Shown: positions 22,172 to 34,666, numbered from the stretch's first letter. The stretch is DNA of 64,000 nt from Gigaspora margarita (GCA_009809945.1 WTPW01002158.1:1-64000), one strand, 5' to 3'. Numbers and translations: made by a program. Notes: generated from the sequence alone by a model not told the origin.

Positions 22172-24789
22172 AGTTTAATGCTCACCAGTAGTGAATTTCA
22201 CCAATTCAATTAGAATTTTTTTTCAGGTTTTTTTTTTAAAACAATTTTGTATAACAAAAATAAGTTTTTTTTAAAATTTTTTTTTTAACTAAAAATTTTG
22301 TCTATAAAACTATTTTTTTTTATGTTTTTTTTTAATTTTTCATAAAATTTTGGTATAAACTTTTTTTCCTGCTTTTTTTTTGTTCTTACCCTTACTCTAA
22401 TATCAAAGTTTTTTTATTTTTTTTTTTTTTGCTACATATAATTATATATAGATAGATTTTTTTTAGTGTTTTTTTTTACTGGTGAATACTAAATTAATTC
22501 AACATTTTTTTAATTTTTTTTTTTTTTGATTAATTACAAATTATTGCTATATATATAACTTTTTTTAATAAGCAAATCAATTATTGTGCATTAATAAAAG
22601 TTTTTTTGTAACTTTTTTTTTATATTTTAAAATTTTTAAAATTTTTAATTTTTTTTTTATTTTTTTTTTAACTGTAATCAAATTCAGGCAAATTTGTTTT
22701 TTTAATTGTTTTTTTTTTGCTTATAATTTATATTTTTTAAAACTTTTTTTTTTTAATTTTTTTTTATATTATAGTAGTATTTATTTTTATTTTATAAGAA
22801 AAAAGTTTAAGTTGTTTATAAGCTAAAAATAGACAAATTTTTTTTTTTATTATTTTTTTTTATTATTTACTTATTTTTGGCAAACTCTTTTTTTTTTAGC
22901 TTTTTTTTTCTGTTTTAATATAATATTGTAGTTTATTTTTTTTATTACTTTTTTTTTTATTGCAACTTTTGTAATTTACTTGTATTTTTTTGGACTTTTT
23001 TTTTTAGTAAAATTTTTTTATTAAAGAGAATATTTTTTTTTTAATTTTTTTTTAGAAAATTTTATAGTAAAAATTTTAAATTTTTTTCTTTATTTTTTTT
23101 TTGCTTTAAAGTTTAGAAAATAACTAATTTTTTTTAGGATTTTTTTTTTTGGGTATAATAATTTTTATAAATTAAATTTTTTTTTATTTTTTTTTTTAAT
23201 AATTTAATTAATATTAGGGTTAGGTTTTTTTCTAGGTTTTTTTTTGGGGCATAGTTTATACCAAAATTTTACTTTTTTTTTTTTTTTTTTTTTGCTCATA
23301 AATTGTTTCTTAAGCAAAATTTTTTTTTACAATTTTTTTTTGTTTTTTTTCTTTATGTTTGTTGTACATTTTTTTATCTGTTTTTTTTTTTTTTCTATAT
23401 GATTTGTATAGTACAGTTTTTTTAGACCTTTTTTTTTAATAGAAATGCTCTAAAGTTTATTAATTTTTTTTAAAAATTTTTTTTTTAAAGTTTATAAAAT
23501 AACTATAAAATATTTTTTTAAGATTTTTTTTTTTAAATAAAGTATACTTCATATTCTTAATTTTTTTTTATTTTTTTTTTTATATTGTAAATATTTTTAA
23601 AAAATCCATTTTTTTTTGCTTTTTTTTTTGTTTAAAAGATATTAATTTTATATTTTTTTTTTTATAAATTTTTTTTTTATAATATAAAAAAATTTTAAAT
23701 AGCATTTTTTTATAATTTTTTTTTTATTTTTCATATTGGCAATTATATAAATATATATTTTTTCTAATACACAAATATTTTTTTGTTGTCACTATTGGAG
23801 CCATTATTGAAGCTGCTATTAAAACTATTACTAAAGCTTTCATTTGTATTTTTTTTGGTGTTTTTTTTTGAGCTATTATTAAAGCAGTAGTTGAAGTTTT
23901 TTTAGAAGTTTTTTTTTTTCGTAAAGCTGTATTTAGATTAGCTTTTTTTTTTAGTATTTTTTTTTTTATTTGTTGATTTAAGTTTGTCAGTATTTTTTTC
24001 AGTATTTTTTTTTATTTTTAGTGGGTTTGTTTAATAACTTTTTTTTTATTTTTTTTTTTTTCTTTTAGTAAATTTATCTTTTTTTTATTTTTTTTATCAG
24101 TTTTTTTTTCATTTCTTGAAAAGTTATTTTTTAGTAGTTCTTCTAGTAAATTTATAAATTTTTAAATAAGCTTTCATTGTGTTTTTTTTTTAAATTTTTT
24201 TTTTTTTAGTGGATTTGTTTAGCAGGTTTTCATTTTTTTAGTAATTTTTTTTTTTTTTAGTAAGTCTTTTAACAAGTTTATTTTTTTTTAGTTTTTTTTT
24301 TGAAAAATTTTTTTATGAATTATATCAATTTTTTTCAATATTTTTTTTTATTGTCACCTCTCTCTAATCTGGCCCTTTTTTTTCCAAATTTTTTTTTTAT
24401 TAAATTAAAACCTTTAGAACAAATTTTTTTTATTTATTTTTTTTTAATATACCAAATTCATATAATAAATTTTTTTTTTCAGATTTTTTTTTTAATTAAT
24501 TAGTACATATAATATTTTATTTTTTTTAATTTTTTTTTTTTTATAAATAAAATTTAAGGCACAACAAATTTTTTTTTATTTTTTTTTTTATAACAATAAA
24601 TAAATATGTTGTATTATTTTTTTTTCCCTTTTTTTTTCTATCTTTTATAGTTGATTTTGAACACTTTTTTTGTAAATTTTTTTTTAAGCGAGTTTTGGTC
24701 AATCGATTATAATTGCTATATAGTAAAGTTATATTTTTACTATGTAAATCAATTTATAAATTTTTTTTAAACTTTTTTTTTAGCATATG
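22172..24789. other. very AT-rich overwritten interval
   Basis: I see no gene. A stretch at 23785-23960 has Ala/Ile-like codon repeats (GAAGCTGCTATTAAAACTA type units), perhaps a degenerate tandem repeat. The rest is nearly featureless. Confidence 0.45.
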
Positions 24790-25530
24790 GGTTAATTTTT
24801 GAAATTAGTTTTTTTCTTCTTTTTTTTTTGTCCATTTTAGATAATTTAACCACCAATTTTTTTATCTCTTTTTTTTTATTCTAATAAGCCCAAAATCATT
24901 AAAATTTTTTTACAGATTTTTTTTTTAGTTTGAATTTTATACAAATTTAATATTTTTTTTTAAATTTTTTTTTTAAAGATTTTAATCTTAAATAACTCCT
25001 TTTTTTTTGGTCTTTTTTTTTTGATTTAACTACCAAAATGTTCATCTCTTTTTTTTGATTTTTTTTTTTCCAAAATCATTAAAATCCAATTACGGGTTTT
25101 TTTGATAGTTTTTTTTTTGTATCATCAGCCAATCAAATTAGATATTTTTTTTATATTTTTTTTTTCATATAAAACCCATATCTAATTTAATTTTTTTTTG
25201 ATACTTTTTTTTTACTATCTTGGGATCCCATAATTAGATTTTTTTTTTTTTGTTTTTTTTTGAATCGTCTCATTGAGACGAACATTTTTTTTTTTAAATT
25301 TTTTTTTTTGGACCAATAAATCAGGAGTTATTCAAGTTTTTTTTATTTTTTTTTTTTTTTTAAATTTACTATAAATTTGTATAATTTTTTTACTATTTTT
25401 TTTTTCTGTGATTAGATTTTAATGATTTTGAATTTTTTTGAATCTTTTTTTTTAGATGAACATTTTGGTAGTTAAATCATCTAAAACAGACCAGTGGGTC
25501 AGAAGTTATTAACCAATTCCAAAAATTATT
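24790..25530. repeat. foldback element
   Basis: The left arm (24793-25015) matches the reverse complement of the right arm (about 25310-25530): TCCATTTTAGAT with TTTAAC at the left against GTTAAATCATCTAAAACAGA at the right, AAAATCATTAAAAT against ATTTTAATGATTTT, and AATAACTCCT against AGGAGTTATT. A further partial repeat of the left arm lies between them (25022-25090). T blocks cover about a third of the bases. Confidence 0.6.
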
Positions 25531-26422
25531 TTTTTTAGTTTTTTTTTTTTATATTCTAAAATTTTTTTATAAATCATTTTTTTTTTTATTTTTTTTTTTT
25601 TAATTTTTATATTCAACAAATATGTTTTTTTAAAAATTTTTTTTTTTTCTATTAAATATAAAAATTAAAAGTTTTTTTTTAAAATTTTTTTTTATTTATA
25701 TAAAAATTTCAAAATATATATTTTTTTATCTCTTTTTTTTTTTTAATTAAGCACTCACATAGTAAAATTTTTTTTTTACTTTTTTTTTTAAGATTTTTTA
25801 TATAGATAAATATCAATTTTTTTCAATTTTTTTTTTTATTTCGATTAAAAAATAAATAATATATTTTTTTTAACTATTTTTTTTTTGATATGTATCTATA
25901 ATTGATATATAGTTTTTTTAAATATTTTTTTTTATATATCTATTAATCAATTTTTATCATATTTATTAAAACTAATATATAGCGATTAATAGATATTAAT
26001 TGCTATATAGTTGAAATAGATTTTTATTTCTCGTGATGTATCTTATATTACATAATTTTTTTTATCTGTTTTTTTTTGATATTTTTTTATTTTGATCCTT
26101 GATCTTTTTTTTACGTTTTTTTTTTGATCTGGTTTTTTTAATCTTTTTTTTTTTTTTTTTCCTTTTTTTTTTTTTTTCTATTTTAAACTTTTTTTTCATT
26201 TTTTTTTTATATTTTTTTTTTTCATTTTCGATTTTTTGATTTATTTATTTTTTTTATTTATTTTTTTTTGTATTATTTTATTTTTTGTATTATTTCGTTT
26301 TATATTTATTTTTTTTTGTATTATTTTGTTTTATATTTTTTTTTTACTTGTTATTTTTTTCGTATTTATTTATTTATTTTATTTATTTAATTTTTTCTTT
26401 TAGAATATAAAAAAACCCTGGC

Positions 26423-26770
26423 ATATGGAGTACCTCATATTAAAAAGGCCCATTTTGTAATTTTTTTGAAAAATGAGTTTTTACTAGATTAATGTAAATT
26501 TTGACATGATTGATATTTTTCAATTATAAATGAAGATCAATTTGTATAATAAAAAATGGAGGTAATGTAAAAGAAAAATTACACGAGTCTGCCTAAGGAC
26601 AAGCACATCACAAGATTATCTAATAGTCACCTATAATCTTTAACCAATCAAAATCATGAAATTTGCTTAATCCCAGATCAGTCTGAAAATCAAAACAAAC
26701 GATTAAACTCAATTATCTTAAAATAAGCTATATGTCAAAATGGGCCTTTTTAATATAAGGCAACCCATAT
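26423..26770. mobile_element. MITE, 348 bp
   Basis: The inner ends are perfect inverted repeats of about 20 bases (ATATTAAAAAGGCCCATTTT and its complement), and the arms extend imperfectly to ATATGG and CCATAT. The interior (TCAATTATAAATG...TAATAAAAAATGG, ACCAATCAAAATCAT) is related to the element at 59671-59980. This lies just outside the T lattice, so it is clean sequence. No coding capacity is seen. Confidence 0.75.
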
Positions 26771-26989
26771 AGGTTGATCCAAAATGGATTAGAAAAATCG
26801 TAGAATGGAGATCTCCTACCTGCCTCATAGAAGTATGTTCATTTTTGAGAATGTGAATTATTATCAGCAAGAAAGTAAATTGCATGAATCTATATAAAGA
26901 TAAGTATTTTTTTCAGTATGTTTTTTTGTTATCGTTACAACTGATACTTTTGTTGTTTTTTTGCAGTGATTTGGTAGCATTTTGCAGTA

Positions 26990-27545
26990 TTTTGATATTG
27001 TTCTTGTAGTAAAATAATGCCATTCTTGTAGTAAAATGATGACATTCTTGTAGTGAAATGACAATGTTTTTGTAGTAAAGTAATGGCATTCTTGTAGTAA
27101 AATAATAGCATTCTTATAGTAATTTAATAGTGTCTTATAGTAATTCAATAGGTGTTCTTGCAGTAAAGTGACAGTATTCTTGTGGTAATTCGATATTGTG
27201 ATAAGTAAAGTAATAACTATCTTGTAGTAACTTAATAGCATTTTTGAAATAAATTAATAGAGTGTTTGTACATGTTCTTGTGAATTATAGCATTCTTATA
27301 GTATTTTTGTATGTGTTCTTGTAGTAAAGCGATGGTTTTTTTGTAAAATTTAATGATATTCTTGTAGTAATTATATGGTATTTCGTGGTAACTTGGATAG
27401 TGTTTTTGCAGTAAATAGATAGTGTGCTTGTAGTGAATTGATAGTATTCTTGTACATGTTCTTGTATAATTTAATAGTATTATTGTAGTAAAGCAATTGT
27501 GTTCTTGTTGTGAATTGATCATTTTTGTAGTAAATTAAGTACATT
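26990..27545. repeat. imperfect 22-bp minisatellite
   Basis: Units of about 22 bases, of the form CATTCTTGTAGTAAAATAATG, are repeated over 20 times with drift. Because 22 is not a multiple of three, the minus-strand open frames through it (Tyr-Lys-Asn/Leu-Leu-Gln-Glu repeats) are not convincing proteins. Confidence 0.75.
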
Positions 27546-28288
27546 CTTGTGATGAAAATAATATAATACCTAATATTGTAATAAAAAAAAATTTATATTA
27601 CTGATATATAGTAATTATAGAATTATATAGTAATTATGTAATATAAAAATATATAAAGTTTTTTAATAAATTAAAATTTTTTAAAATCAAATTTTTTTAA
27701 TTATATATTTTTATTATCAAAATATTAATTGTTTTTATATTTATTATATATCAATTTTAACTATTATGAATATATATCAGTTATAATCACTATTGATATA
27801 TTGGTTATATATTATTAATATCTATATTACTATCAATAGAAATCAGTAGGGGTGATGGGTATCAATATATATCTACCAGTTAGTAATCGATAAATATCTA
27901 TATATAAAATTTGCTAATGTGTAATGAGTATAATTGATTGTAAGAGTAGCTTATTTTTGGAACTAGCTTTTTTTAGAACACATGAGGTTAATTTTATTGG
28001 TTACTCTTTATATACTAAAATTTCAATTAGTATTTGGTTTAGAAAGAGGAATTTTGCATTTCAACCTTTCTCTATACTGAACAAATCTCTTGGGACAGCC
28101 TGTTTGGATTAGAAAGAAATGACTGTATATTGATTGAAAAAGCAGTATATATTGATTAGTGATTTGAATTAAAAAAATTTTTTTTAATCAGTTAACTGAA
28201 ATGAAATATTTAGTATCAACTAAATCTTGTTATAGTGAATATGCTATTTTTTTTACTATTTTTGTCTTGTCATAGTAAATAGGTTGTT
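27546..28288. other. AT-rich spacer with short tandem units
   Basis: The first half is rich in ATATATCAATT-like motifs. Around 28240-28288, and again after 28976, a unit of roughly 50-60 bases (TATTCTTGTCTTGT-ATAGTA type) is repeated; the MITE at 28289 sits inside this small array. I see no gene. Confidence 0.45.
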
Positions 28289-28975
28289 TAGGGATGTTAA
28301 TGGTGTATAATACTCCGGAGTAACTTAGGAGTATAAGCCACTCCATACCAGCGTGATTTAGGTATCACTCCACTCTAGCTTATTAAGATATACCTAAAAG
28401 AAGTAAATCACTCTAGAGTAATACTATTAATGGTAAAATAGTTTATACTCTGGAGCCACTATTATATCAACTGTAAAGTGGTTTATACACTGGAGTAACT
28501 ATTATATAAATATAAAATCCTATAGTATAAATATATAAAAAAAATAAACTAACATGCATTGGGAAATTTTATAAGAGAATATATATCGATTATTAACCAG
28601 GAGAATATATATCGATGTCAATTACCCCTGCAGGGTTCTATCGATTATGATTATAATCGATTTAATGAATAAAAAAATTTGATAAATATATTTTTATTGA
28701 TATGCATCTACTAATCGAATTAGGTTTATCGATTTTTATCGTTACCAATTAAAAGCTATATTTTTAGATTTACTCTGGATTATATACCGGATTATACTTT
28801 GGGTTATACTTCAGAGTATGCCCGACTTATATATTTGACTTATAATAGATTAATACTTCAGTGTTTAATTATAGAGTTTGCTCTGAGGTAGTGTACTCTA
28901 GTGTGGTGTGGTTTTGGGTATTACTCTGGTAGAGTACGCTCCACACCACCCTGGAGCACTCCATTAACATCCCTA
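28289..28975. mobile_element. hAT-type MITE, 687 bp
   Basis: TAGGGATGTTAATGG at the left and CCATTAACATCCCTA at the right are perfect inverted ends, flanked by aggttgtt on both sides (28281-28288 and 28976-28983). TAGNG ends and an 8-bp duplication indicate hAT. The sub-terminal parts are rich in ACTCC/GGAGT motifs. The perfect duplication suggests a fairly recent insertion. Confidence 0.9.
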
Positions 28976-29405
28976 AGGTTGTTTCTTTTACTATCCTTGT
29001 TTTGTTATAGTGGATAGGCTATTTCTTTCACTATTCTTTTCTTGTTGTAGTAGATGAGAGAACTTGGTACTTAATTACTTTTTATATAATAATAGTTATT
29101 ACACAATGATATTCATAAAACTTTTTTGTTGTTACATGAAGTTTTTTTTTTCACAAAGTTTTTTTTTTTTTTAATTAAATAATAAAAAATTAAATTTTTA
29201 ATTAAAAAGTTTAAAAAATTTTTTTTAATAAAAAAAAAGCAGACTATGCAATTGTTTTTGATTGTCTGATCACAGAGTTGCTATGGCAATGTGTTGCTAT
29301 AAACTAATGCTTAATATAAAATATAAAATCAATATAAAAAAATTACTTTAAAATTTAAAAATTTTAAAGTATATATAATTTGTTATATAGAACAACTTTA
29401 TTAAT

Positions 29406-29481
29406 ATATGGGGGTAAGTCAGTAGAAAGAAGACAAATTTATTAGATAAATTTGTCCCTTTCTACTGACTCACCCCCATAT
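29406..29481. mobile_element. 76-bp near-perfect palindrome (mini MITE)
   Basis: The arms ATATGGGGGTAAGTCAGTAG and CTACTGACTCACCCCCATAT continue almost to the centre. It has the same terminal sequence as the 257-bp element at 61175-61431 and may be an extreme deletion form of it. Confidence 0.8.
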
Positions 29482-29589
29482 AGTAATTAATTTGTTTATA
29501 AAAAAATAAAGCTTTGGATATACTATTAGCAATAATTTGTAATTGATTAAAAATATAAAATATTATTTTGCATATATGTAGTATAGAGT

Positions 29590-30415
29590 TCGAGGCTAGG
29601 GTGAGGGGCACATGAAAATTTTTGGGCATGCCCCCCTGGGCATGCCTTGAACTAAAGGCATGCCCCTCAGGCATGTCCTTATAATTATATATAGCTATTC
29701 TTATATAAGTGCACCTTCTATAAACACACTTTATTATAACTTCTAGAAGTATACATTATTTGATCTGGTGTCACTCATTTTATAAATAATTATTATACAA
29801 GCAACTTGGTTCACAAACAAGATTATTTTATAAATACTAATTTATAAACATATTTATTTCAATGACTATTTCTTATTAACAATTTATTTTATAAACAAAA
29901 TAATTATAGTTTTTGTGGTTTAAAATTAGAATTAAGCTTAGTACAATTTATAAAAAAAAGCTTTTATATAAACTGTTTAAAAACTGCAAATAATTATTTG
30001 TAAAATAATCTTAAATTGTTTATAAAAGAATTATTGATGAAATAATATAGATCTTATATATTAATACAAAAAAAAAACTTTAAAATAATTTATTAAAGTC
30101 CAAATATAGATCTTTATAAGTATATCTTTTTCTGATAAAATACAATTATAGAGAGTTTACTATATAAATATTATTTTAGAATAGTTAATATTAACCAATA
30201 AGAAAACATGTTTGCTAAATATACACTTTTTAAATATCAAATGAAATAGGCATGCCTTTTAGCTTACAGGCATGCCTTTGGGCATGCACATGGGCATGCA
30301 CAAGGAGGGCATGCCCAAGAACCCTGTGCCCCTTGCACAGAGAGCATATCTTCAGGGCATGCCCCTAGGGCATGCCTAAGGGCATGCCAAAAGGTCAATA
30401 GGCATGCTCTAATCA
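29590..30415. repeat. GGCATGCC-rich repeat element
   Basis: The palindrome GGCATGCC or one-base variants occurs about 13 times, in two clusters (29625-29680 and 30248-30410). The outer parts (AGGGGCACATG near 29607 and GTGCCCCTTGCAC near 30328) are roughly inverted, suggesting a single element with GC-rich ends and an AT-rich middle. A smaller set of the same motif is at 36670-36735. Confidence 0.6.
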
Positions 30416-31639
30416 TGTGATATCAAGATCAAATATGATTGGCTAAAGATCACAAATACTACTTTACAATAATTACTTTTATAATTATTTTTCTTTATTA
30501 TTAATTATATATAGTACAAATAAATAAACTAAATAAATATATTCTATTAATATATTTTCTTCAAAATTATTTCAATTATATCTACTAGTAATCCTATAAT
30601 TTGGTTATGTCACATTCCAATAAATTGTTAAATTTATAATTTATTTTCGATACAGTACTAAAATTTGAAACCTCTTGTAATCCAATTCTATTTTAATCAC
30701 ATTCTACAACTTTTGATATTCCATTGATGTCATATTATGTGGGAACTTAAGTATAAGTTAATTCTTTATTATTTGGTTAGTTATATTTAAATAATTAATT
30801 TCAGATTTACTTTTAACTTTACTAGTCACTTCTTACTGATATACAACACCTCAAGAAAGTTCTAACGCAGTACATCCTAATCCAACCTATATATTTATTT
30901 GTATTGAATATACAAGGTCGATGCTAATACTGAAAAATGAATGTATAAATAACTATAGACTAATTAAAATGTTTTAATAAAATTTTATATTAAATAAATG
31001 AAATATTCAAGCTTACCACTTAGCTAACCTAAATTATTAAATTAACGTAAAAAATCTTTAACCTTTATAAAAAAGTAACTAATTATATTCTACTTCAAAT
31101 GTCTAATTCTAATTATGGGTTAAGAATAGTGCCAAATTGTGCACTAATATGTGCTACTTTCAACTTTATAATATATAAATGAGACCCATTTATCTAAAAA
31201 AAAAAATCATAAAAATAATGATCTCTAAATCAATTGCCTTTAGAAAAATTAAAATACCTTTCCTTTATAGTCTCCAATATATGGTATAATAGAATTTAAT
31301 TGTATATTGTTTGTTGTAACTAAATGCTTTGTACTACTTCTTAATGCTGACAATTAGAAATAAAAATGAAACTTATCTGTGAAGTCAAAATGAATAATTC
31401 TACTTATTGTTTTTTGTGAAATAATGGGCATGTAGTTATTTAAAAAAATTGCACCCTCCTAAAATAGTATATAAGGCTTCAAAATAATACTTACACGTAT
31501 TTCTAAATAACATGCACCCATATATACAGTATCTGTTATAAGTACTGGCTTTCTTTTGGTAAAGCTACTTATATATAATGTATATGGTCATAACTTGAAA
31601 AACCAGGTTTATTAAATAATCAATTTCTTTGTCTCAATA
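30416..31639. other. AT-rich spacer
   Basis: I see no gene, RNA gene or clear repeat in this stretch. Confidence 0.5.
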
Positions 31640-31925
31640 TAATGCTCATGCACATACTTTAATATAGCTGATTTGAAAATTAGTGGGACATGTGATGAAT
31701 TTTGTGATAATCGCTAGCAAATTTTAGTAATTATTTTTCATTAATATAAGTATAGTTTTTAATAATATAATTTTCAGCTAAAATAACCAATAATATATTA
31801 GCCAAAAATTATATTATCAAAAAACTAACTTATTACCGAAATTTGGATGATTATTACAAAATTTATCACATGTTCCACTAATTTTCAAATCAACTATAAT
31901 GCGTATATATTTAAAATAATGCACA
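31640..31925. repeat. foldback (inverted-repeat) element
   Basis: The arms of about 65 bases at 31669-31730 and 31835-31900 are complementary: GATTTGAAAATTAGTGG-ACATGTGAT at the left against ATCACATGT-CCACTAATTTTCAAATC at the right. The centre is an AT-rich palindrome. No target duplication is obvious. Confidence 0.7.
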
Positions 31926-32260
31926 GATAGGCATTATTTCACAAAAATCTGGTATCTATAACACCAAATTAAACAATTATAACAATGAACAATATTTAAT
32001 TAGAATAAGAATAATTAGAGCACATTAATACATTTAGTAATAAAATCCATAAAATAATAATGAATTGAAAAAAATATATATAAATAAACCCAATATTAAA
32101 AAAAAAGTTTTGTACGTGTCTCTTTTTCACTAGTAAATCAAACAAAATTATACAACCTCCTCTAGGCTTTACTCAAATGCTTCCCAACCAGGGCTGCCGA
32201 TGGACCAGCTTTTGGTGCTCTGAAGATAAAAAAATAGGCAACAGATATACTGCTAAGTAT

Positions 32261-32545
32261 TAGGGTTCTGCAATTTGATTTGATCTTCAAATATTTGAAT
32301 CAAATATTTGATCAAATTCAAATTCAAATTTGACTATATTTGATTTGATCAAATTCAAATCTGGCCAAATTTGATTTGATTTGAAAATATTTGATTTGAT
32401 TTGAAAATTACTATTAAAAATTCAAATTCAAATCAAATTCAAATCCAAATATTTGAATCAAATCAAATTCAAATCAGGTTCAATTTGATTTGATCAAATT
32501 CAAATTGATCCAATATTTGATTTGATTTGAATTTGAGGAACCCTA
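32261..32545. mobile_element. hAT-type MITE inside the transposase zinc finger
   Basis: The ends TAGGGTTCTGCAATTTG and AAATTTGAGGAACCCTA... are inverted at TAGGGTTC/GAACCCTA, and ctaagtat flanks both sides (32253-32260, 32546-32553). The body is almost entirely ATTTGAATTTGATT-like. It is the reverse-complement relative of 55741-56067 and 56141-56426. Taking out the element and one duplication makes the zinc-finger reading frame continuous across the site (T-A-K-Y-K-Y-C). Confidence 0.92.
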
Positions 32546-33886
32546 CTAAGTATAAATATTGTTTAGTCAAACTTGAAGAAAGGCCTAATAAACTTCACTA
32601 GCATATTACCAAATGCAATAGCTGGCAAGTTACTAATAAAGCTAGCTATTTTAAAGAAGATAGTAAAAAAGCAATTCCCATTCACAAAAGAGCTAAACAT
32701 GTTCAAGAAATTACTATGGATGAAGAAAATCAAGAAGAGATATTAGTAATACTCACCAAGCAAGAAAATATTCTAAATTGGTGTGTCAGACCTATGTCCT
32801 ATGTTCAATTTGAAAAACTTCATACAAAACTTTTGTACGCTATGATTTATGGCAATATCTTATTTAATTTTGCTAAAAATCCCTATTTTCAAGACTTCCT
32901 TCAAGATTTATTTCCTACTTACCAATCTTCTTCTGAAAACATGTTATGAGAGTATATCTTAACAGAGGTGTTTTCTAGCTACCTCCAAAAAAAGCTATTT
33001 ACCATGTCTACATTTACCGATGCTACAATATGTTTGGATGGATGGACAGATATATCCAAAAACTCTATCTATGGATTCATGATTCTAAAAAAAACTTCAA
33101 GAACATATTGTTGACATTATTGATTTATTTGCAGATCATCACAGAGCAGCTTTCATCAAAGAAAAAACTAAAGATACTTTTACTAAAAATAGATTCAAAA
33201 TGGAGTCAGCTATTGTCTGCGTTACTAATAATCCTCCCATAATAGAGTCAATGAGAAATCTTCTAAAGGTAAATATCTAAATTCAAAAAAAAAAATAAAA
33301 TAAAATAAAATAAATAAGTAATAAAATAAAATAAAAAAATATATTAAATAAATAAAATAAAGCCATAATTAGTTAAGTGACCATTGTTAAGATATTTTTA
33401 ATACTTATCTTATGCACAAAATTTTTTTCAGTAATAATAAAGATAAGCATGCAGAATTCAATAATTTTGGATAATATATAGTTAACAATACTATTAGTAT
33501 ATTAAACCATAAGACAATTATTTTTATATAATAAAATTAACATGCATTCAAGACAAATTGGACTATTTATTTACCTTTTTTTTTAATTAAGAAAAAGAGC
33601 AATAAAAAGTTTTTCAAGATGCTTTTGGCTGTTATTATCATCAAAAGAAAAATCATGTAGAGATAGTAACTGTTTAAATACAATTTACTAAAGAGAGATT
33701 TAAAAAATTTTTTGTAACATATTATGAATTTACTAGCTAGCATTTTTTTCTGGCTTCTTATATGTGAAATTGTCTAACTAAGCATAAAATAGTTAGAATA
33801 ATTTTTGACAAAATTTTTGCAGCATTCGCAATAGTTCACTTGATATTTTTTTTTAGAATCACTATGGTGGCACTCTTGGTCCTTGA

Positions 33887-34272
33887 TAGGGTGTCCAGAA
33901 TTATGCGAAAGCATAATATGTGCATAATTTACCAATTTTTCACATCGCATATGCTTCGCATAATCGAGCAAAAAAAAGCATAAATCACGTGAATAAAATA
34001 TGATTGGTTATTGGAAGCATGTTAACTTCATTCGGATTTGTAATTTGGGTGGCAGAAAGTAAGTTCTGATGTAGAATATGAATGAACTTAAATTACAAGC
34101 ATAGTTGAGGTCGGTAAATGTCCGATGAATAGAACTAATTACATATAGCGTACAATAATAAAATCGCATAATCGATCGCATAATTTTAAATTTATTTCGC
34201 ATCTATCGCATAATCAACCTCAGTTCGCCCGCATAATTTACCTTATTGCATCGAATAATCCTGGACACCCTA
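33887..34272. mobile_element. hAT-type MITE, 386 bp
   Basis: TAGGGTGTCCAG and CTGGACACCCTA are perfect inverted ends, with gtccttga at both sides (33879-33886, 34273-34280). Sub-terminal ATTATGCGA/TCGCATAAT motifs recur throughout. It lies in the presumed intron or insertion between transposase segments. Confidence 0.93.
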
Positions 34273-34388
34273 GTCCTTGATTACAAGTTTTTTCATATTA
34301 AGTAAAAGGATACAGCTGTGATTTTTTGCTATTTCATTTATTTTATTTTATTTTATTGCTTTATTTATTCATCTTAGCTTTCTTATAC

Positions 34389-34483
34389 TAGAGGTTTAAA
34401 CACAATGCCATAACTTTAATTATAATGATTTGCCATAACTCATCATAATTACGACAAGTTATAGTATTGCGATCACACCTCTA
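34389..34483. mobile_element. small TIR element, 95 bp
   Basis: The ends TAGAGGTTTAAACACAATGC and GCGATCACACCTCTA are imperfectly inverted, and ATAACTT/AAGTTAT extend the arms. The flanks cttatac and cttattc are similar, perhaps an eroded target duplication. Confidence 0.6.
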
Positions 34484-34666
34484 CTTATTCTATTATGCCA
34501 TAAAATATATTAAATGCCAAATTATTAATAATTTATATCATTATTATAGGAAGAGTATCCAAATATTATACCTATAAGATGCTATTTGCATGCATTCAAT
34601 TTTATCGTGAAGAATATTGTTGGGTTTACAAGTACTGTTCCTATTTGCATCAAGAATAGTGATGCC

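Larger units (their letters stand above)
1..26269. other. 48-bp-periodic T7-N5-T9 overwrite lattice (artefact)
   Basis: Seven T, five ordinary bases, nine T and 27 ordinary bases recur with a period of exactly 48. Block starts fit 41 + 48k everywhere I checked (for example 41, 89, 521, 2393, 7481, 15161, 20441, 25001, 26249). The T run at 5-13 is the end of a block that began before the window. No slot drifts over 26 kb, which no natural repeat or insertion process would give. Slots are skipped singly or in pairs (329, 665/713, 1049, 2633/2681, 7385/7433 and others) and in two runs of ten (9065-9497, 19961-20393). Alignments with intact relatives show the Ts replace bases of equal number. Any protein read through this interval has 16 of every 48 bases falsified. 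Confidence 0.97.

Noticed and set aside
1..26269. T7-N5-T9 blocks as a new satellite, CRISPR-like array or regulatory code
   Set aside because: Spacers and repeats are not inserted units: homologous copies keep equal length, and the register follows coordinates without drift. There is no conserved repeat apart from T.
26864..27522. Two minus-strand proteins with YYKN repeats
   Set aside because: They arise from the 22-bp minisatellite and have no flanking gene structure.
29462..29674. Small protein on the minus strand
   Set aside because: It spans a palindromic MITE end and the GGCATGCC cluster; no conserved motif.
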